A stretch of DNA of 24,896 nt from Deferribacterales bacterium (GTDB taxonomy: Bacteria; Chrysiogenota; Deferribacteres; Deferribacterales; JAISNW01). The translations under genes were made by a program, and so were the position numbers. Where the stretch lies: the NCBI GenBank assembly GCA_025997275.1, contig BNUJ01000008.1, forward strand, positions 1 to 24,896. Reading direction: 5' to 3'. Positions 23,812 through 24,896 of this stretch are shown here, one piece after another. The notes under the pieces were generated by a model, which was given only the letters and a program-made list of their open reading frames with translations, did not search any database and was not told the origin of the DNA. Each line of letters begins with the position of its first letter. The stretch's first letter is position 1.

Positions 23812-24607
23812 TATGGATATACTATTTAAGCTAGCTGATATTGCGCGTGAGGCAGGGGACATCACTATGCAGTATTTTAGCCATAATGCAGCTGTAGAAC
23901 GCAAAAAGGATGGCACACCCGTAACTGAAGCTGACAAGGCGGCTGAGCGTTGCATATTTGAACGGTTAGCTCAGCTTGACCCCATAACGCCGTGCATCGG
24001 TGAAGAGGATGACAATAGCAGATTTGATATGACTAATCTGCCTAAATATTGGTGCATAGACCCACTTGACGGCACAAAAGAGTTCATAAAAGATTCGCCT
24101 GAGTTCAGCGTCAACATTGCACTGGTTGAGGCTGGCAAGCCCACTCTGGGCGTTATCTATGCCCCTGCACTAGATTTATTGTATATCGGAGGCGAAAAGA
24201 TAGGTTCTTACAAGGTAGCCAGTGATAACAGCTTTGAACGGTTGCCGTTGGCGTATTATAACAGCACAGACATTACAATCGTGACAAGTCATTTATATAG
24301 TGGGGGCGGTTCGCCTGATAAATTGAGAACAGCGTTAATGGAGCAAACGGATGCACGCATAGGGTTCAAGCGGATGGGTAGCTCAATAAAATTTTGTATG
24401 GTAGCTGAGGGAAGTGCAGACGCATATATTCGTGCTGGCAGGACAATGTTCTGGGACACCGCCGCTGGGCATATCATAGCTAAGGGGGCAGGGGCAAAAG
24501 TCCTCGCTTGGAATAGCAGACAGGAGCTAGCCTACAACACTAACGGGCTGGAAAACCCGCACTTTATAGTCTATAATACACGCAGACTGGGTAAGTTTAA
24601 GTTTTAA
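23804..24607 (+). CDS. cysQ: 3'(2'),5'-bisphosphate nucleotidase CysQ
   Basis: CysQ removes the 3'-phosphate from phosphoadenosine phosphate, clearing a toxic by-product of sulfate assimilation and of phosphopantetheine transfer. The 267-residue protein is of normal length and belongs to the inositol-monophosphatase superfamily. It carries the metal-binding residues: E67 in IGEED, D86/D89 in IDPLDGTKEF, and the C-terminal aspartate in FWDTAAGHII. The DGTPVTEADKAAE segment (36-48) is also standard. The ATG at 23804 lies inside the DUF502 gene, and a second ATG at 23813 is possible. Its stop codon overlaps the stop of the convergent cold-shock gene. Confidence 0.93.
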   Translation: MADMDILFKLADIAREAGDITMQYFSHNAAVERKKDGTPVTEADKAAERCIFERLAQLDPITPCIGEEDDNSRFDMTNLPKYWCIDPLDGTKEFIKDSPEFSVNIALVEAGKPTLGVIYAPALDLLYIGGEKIGSYKVASDNSFERLPLAYYNSTDITIVTSHLYSGGGSPDKLRTALMEQTDARIGFKRMGSSIKFCMVAEGSADAYIRAGRTMFWDTAAGHIIAKGAGAKVLAWNSRQELAYNTNGLENPHFIVYNTRRLGKFKF

Positions 24608-24807
24608 GGTCTTGTAACGTTTACAGCTTGCGGTCCCTTCTCCCCTTGAATGACGTCAAACTTCACAGGGTCACCTTGTTGCAAACTCTTATAGCCATCC
24701 ATTGATATGGCTGAATAGTGAACAAACACATCCTTACCCGCATCATCAGTTAAAAATCCATACCCTTTCGTGTTGTTAAACCACTTTACAGAACCTACAC
24801 TACTCAT
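24604..24807 (-). CDS. Cold-shock domain protein (CspA family)
   Basis: This 67-residue single cold-shock domain protein binds single-stranded RNA and DNA and acts as an RNA chaperone. Its RNP1 motif is KGYGFL (14-19) and RNP2 is VFVHY (27-31); the typical SVKWFNNTKGYGF start and GPQAVNV end are intact. The start at 24805-24807 has AAGGAG six bases upstream. The upstream in-frame extension is a low-complexity leader and not coding. The gene begins in an AT-rich leader of at least 90 bases, which is usual for this family and may carry temperature-responsive structure. Its stop overlaps that of cysQ in TTAA (24604-24607). Confidence 0.95.
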   Translation of the reverse strand: MSSVGSVKWFNNTKGYGFLTDDAGKDVFVHYSAISMDGYKSLQQGDPVKFDVIQGEKGPQAVNVTRP

Positions 24808-24878
24808 AAAAAACTCCTTAAAAATTAATAACAATAGCATAAACATCATTCACAACTTACAATGCGATAATAATCAAA

Positions 24879-24894
24879 CTATATTATAATATAG
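24879..24894. repeat. 16-base perfect AT-rich palindrome upstream of the cold-shock gene
   Basis: CTATATTA followed by its exact reverse complement TAATATAG lies 72 bases upstream of the cold-shock gene start. It could be an operator or part of a terminator for a gene beyond the window. The window ends two bases later, so its context cannot be judged. Confidence 0.4.
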
Positions 24895-24896
24895 AA

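Larger units (their letters stand above)
1..24896. other. Window-wide absence of GATC and TCGA
   Basis: I followed every GAT trinucleotide in the window to its next base and found no GATC. I checked every TCG forward and every CGA backward and found no TCGA. Both sites are palindromic, so one strand suffices. About 95 of each would be expected at this length and composition. The absence spans coding and intergenic DNA of all regions, so it is not a property of one gene or one import. Confidence 0.85.

Noticed and set aside
1..24896. Depletion of CTAG, common in proteobacteria
   Set aside because: About a dozen CTAG occur in the first 3 kb alone, matching chance, so it is not depleted here.
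1..24896. Depletion of GANTC (CcrM site), which would support an alphaproteobacterial methylation system
   Set aside because: GAGTC, GACTC, GATTC and GAATC are all present at unremarkable frequency.

Overview
The window is a compact, gene-dense chromosomal segment of a Gram-negative bacterium (GC roughly 45% by eye). It contains the lipid A genes lpxD, fabZ and lpxA, an OmpH/Skp-type periplasmic chaperone, a heptosyltransferase and beta-barrel outer-membrane proteins, so the cell has an LPS-bearing outer membrane. A ferredoxin-type 2-oxoacid oxidoreductase gamma subunit suggests an anaerobic or microaerophilic lifestyle. I cannot fix the phylum. An SdhE-like protein and a DUF3015 protein look Pseudomonadota-like, while a RicT/PSP1 gene next to metG and the ferredoxin oxidoreductase also fit lineages such as Desulfobacterota or Deferribacterota. 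No tRNA, rRNA, CRISPR array, insertion sequence or prophage gene was seen. No gene-free stretch exceeds about 165 bases.

Layout. (1) 1-3984, plus strand: end of rpsB, tsf, an orphan korC-like subunit, an SdhE-like gene, mtnA and a heptosyltransferase, all tightly packed. (2) 3985-5760, minus strand: an FkbH-type HAD/acetyltransferase protein, divergent from (3) 5865-9658, plus strand: a large exported TPR protein overlapping a soluble histidine kinase. Both divergent genes have a -10 box 6-7 bases before the ATG, which implies leaderless mRNAs. (4) 9700-10516, minus strand: a two-gene cassette of unknown function with its own promoter and terminator. (5) 10675-11620, plus strand: a DJ-1/PfpI protein and a hotdog thioesterase. 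(6) 11622-18287, minus strand: an envelope block with ompH-lpxD-fabZ-lpxA and a degenerate transglycosylase-like gene as one operon, then a beta-barrel protein, a DUF4105-barrel protein and a DUF3015 protein upstream. (7) 18453-24607, plus strand: ricT, metG, a membrane-anchored protein of unknown function, a YifB/ComM ATPase, a DUF502 membrane protein and cysQ. (8) A cold-shock protein gene on the minus strand, whose stop codon overlaps that of cysQ.

The most striking signal is not a gene. The tetranucleotide GATC does not occur once in 24,896 bases, although GAT trinucleotides occur by the hundred. TCGA is likewise absent on two manual passes. Chance alone predicts roughly 95 of each. GGCC and GTAC also look rare, whereas CTAG, GCGC, TGCA, AGCT and CATG are ordinary. 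This points to strong genome-wide selection, or a mutational process, directed at specific palindromes. Restriction-modification is the obvious candidate.
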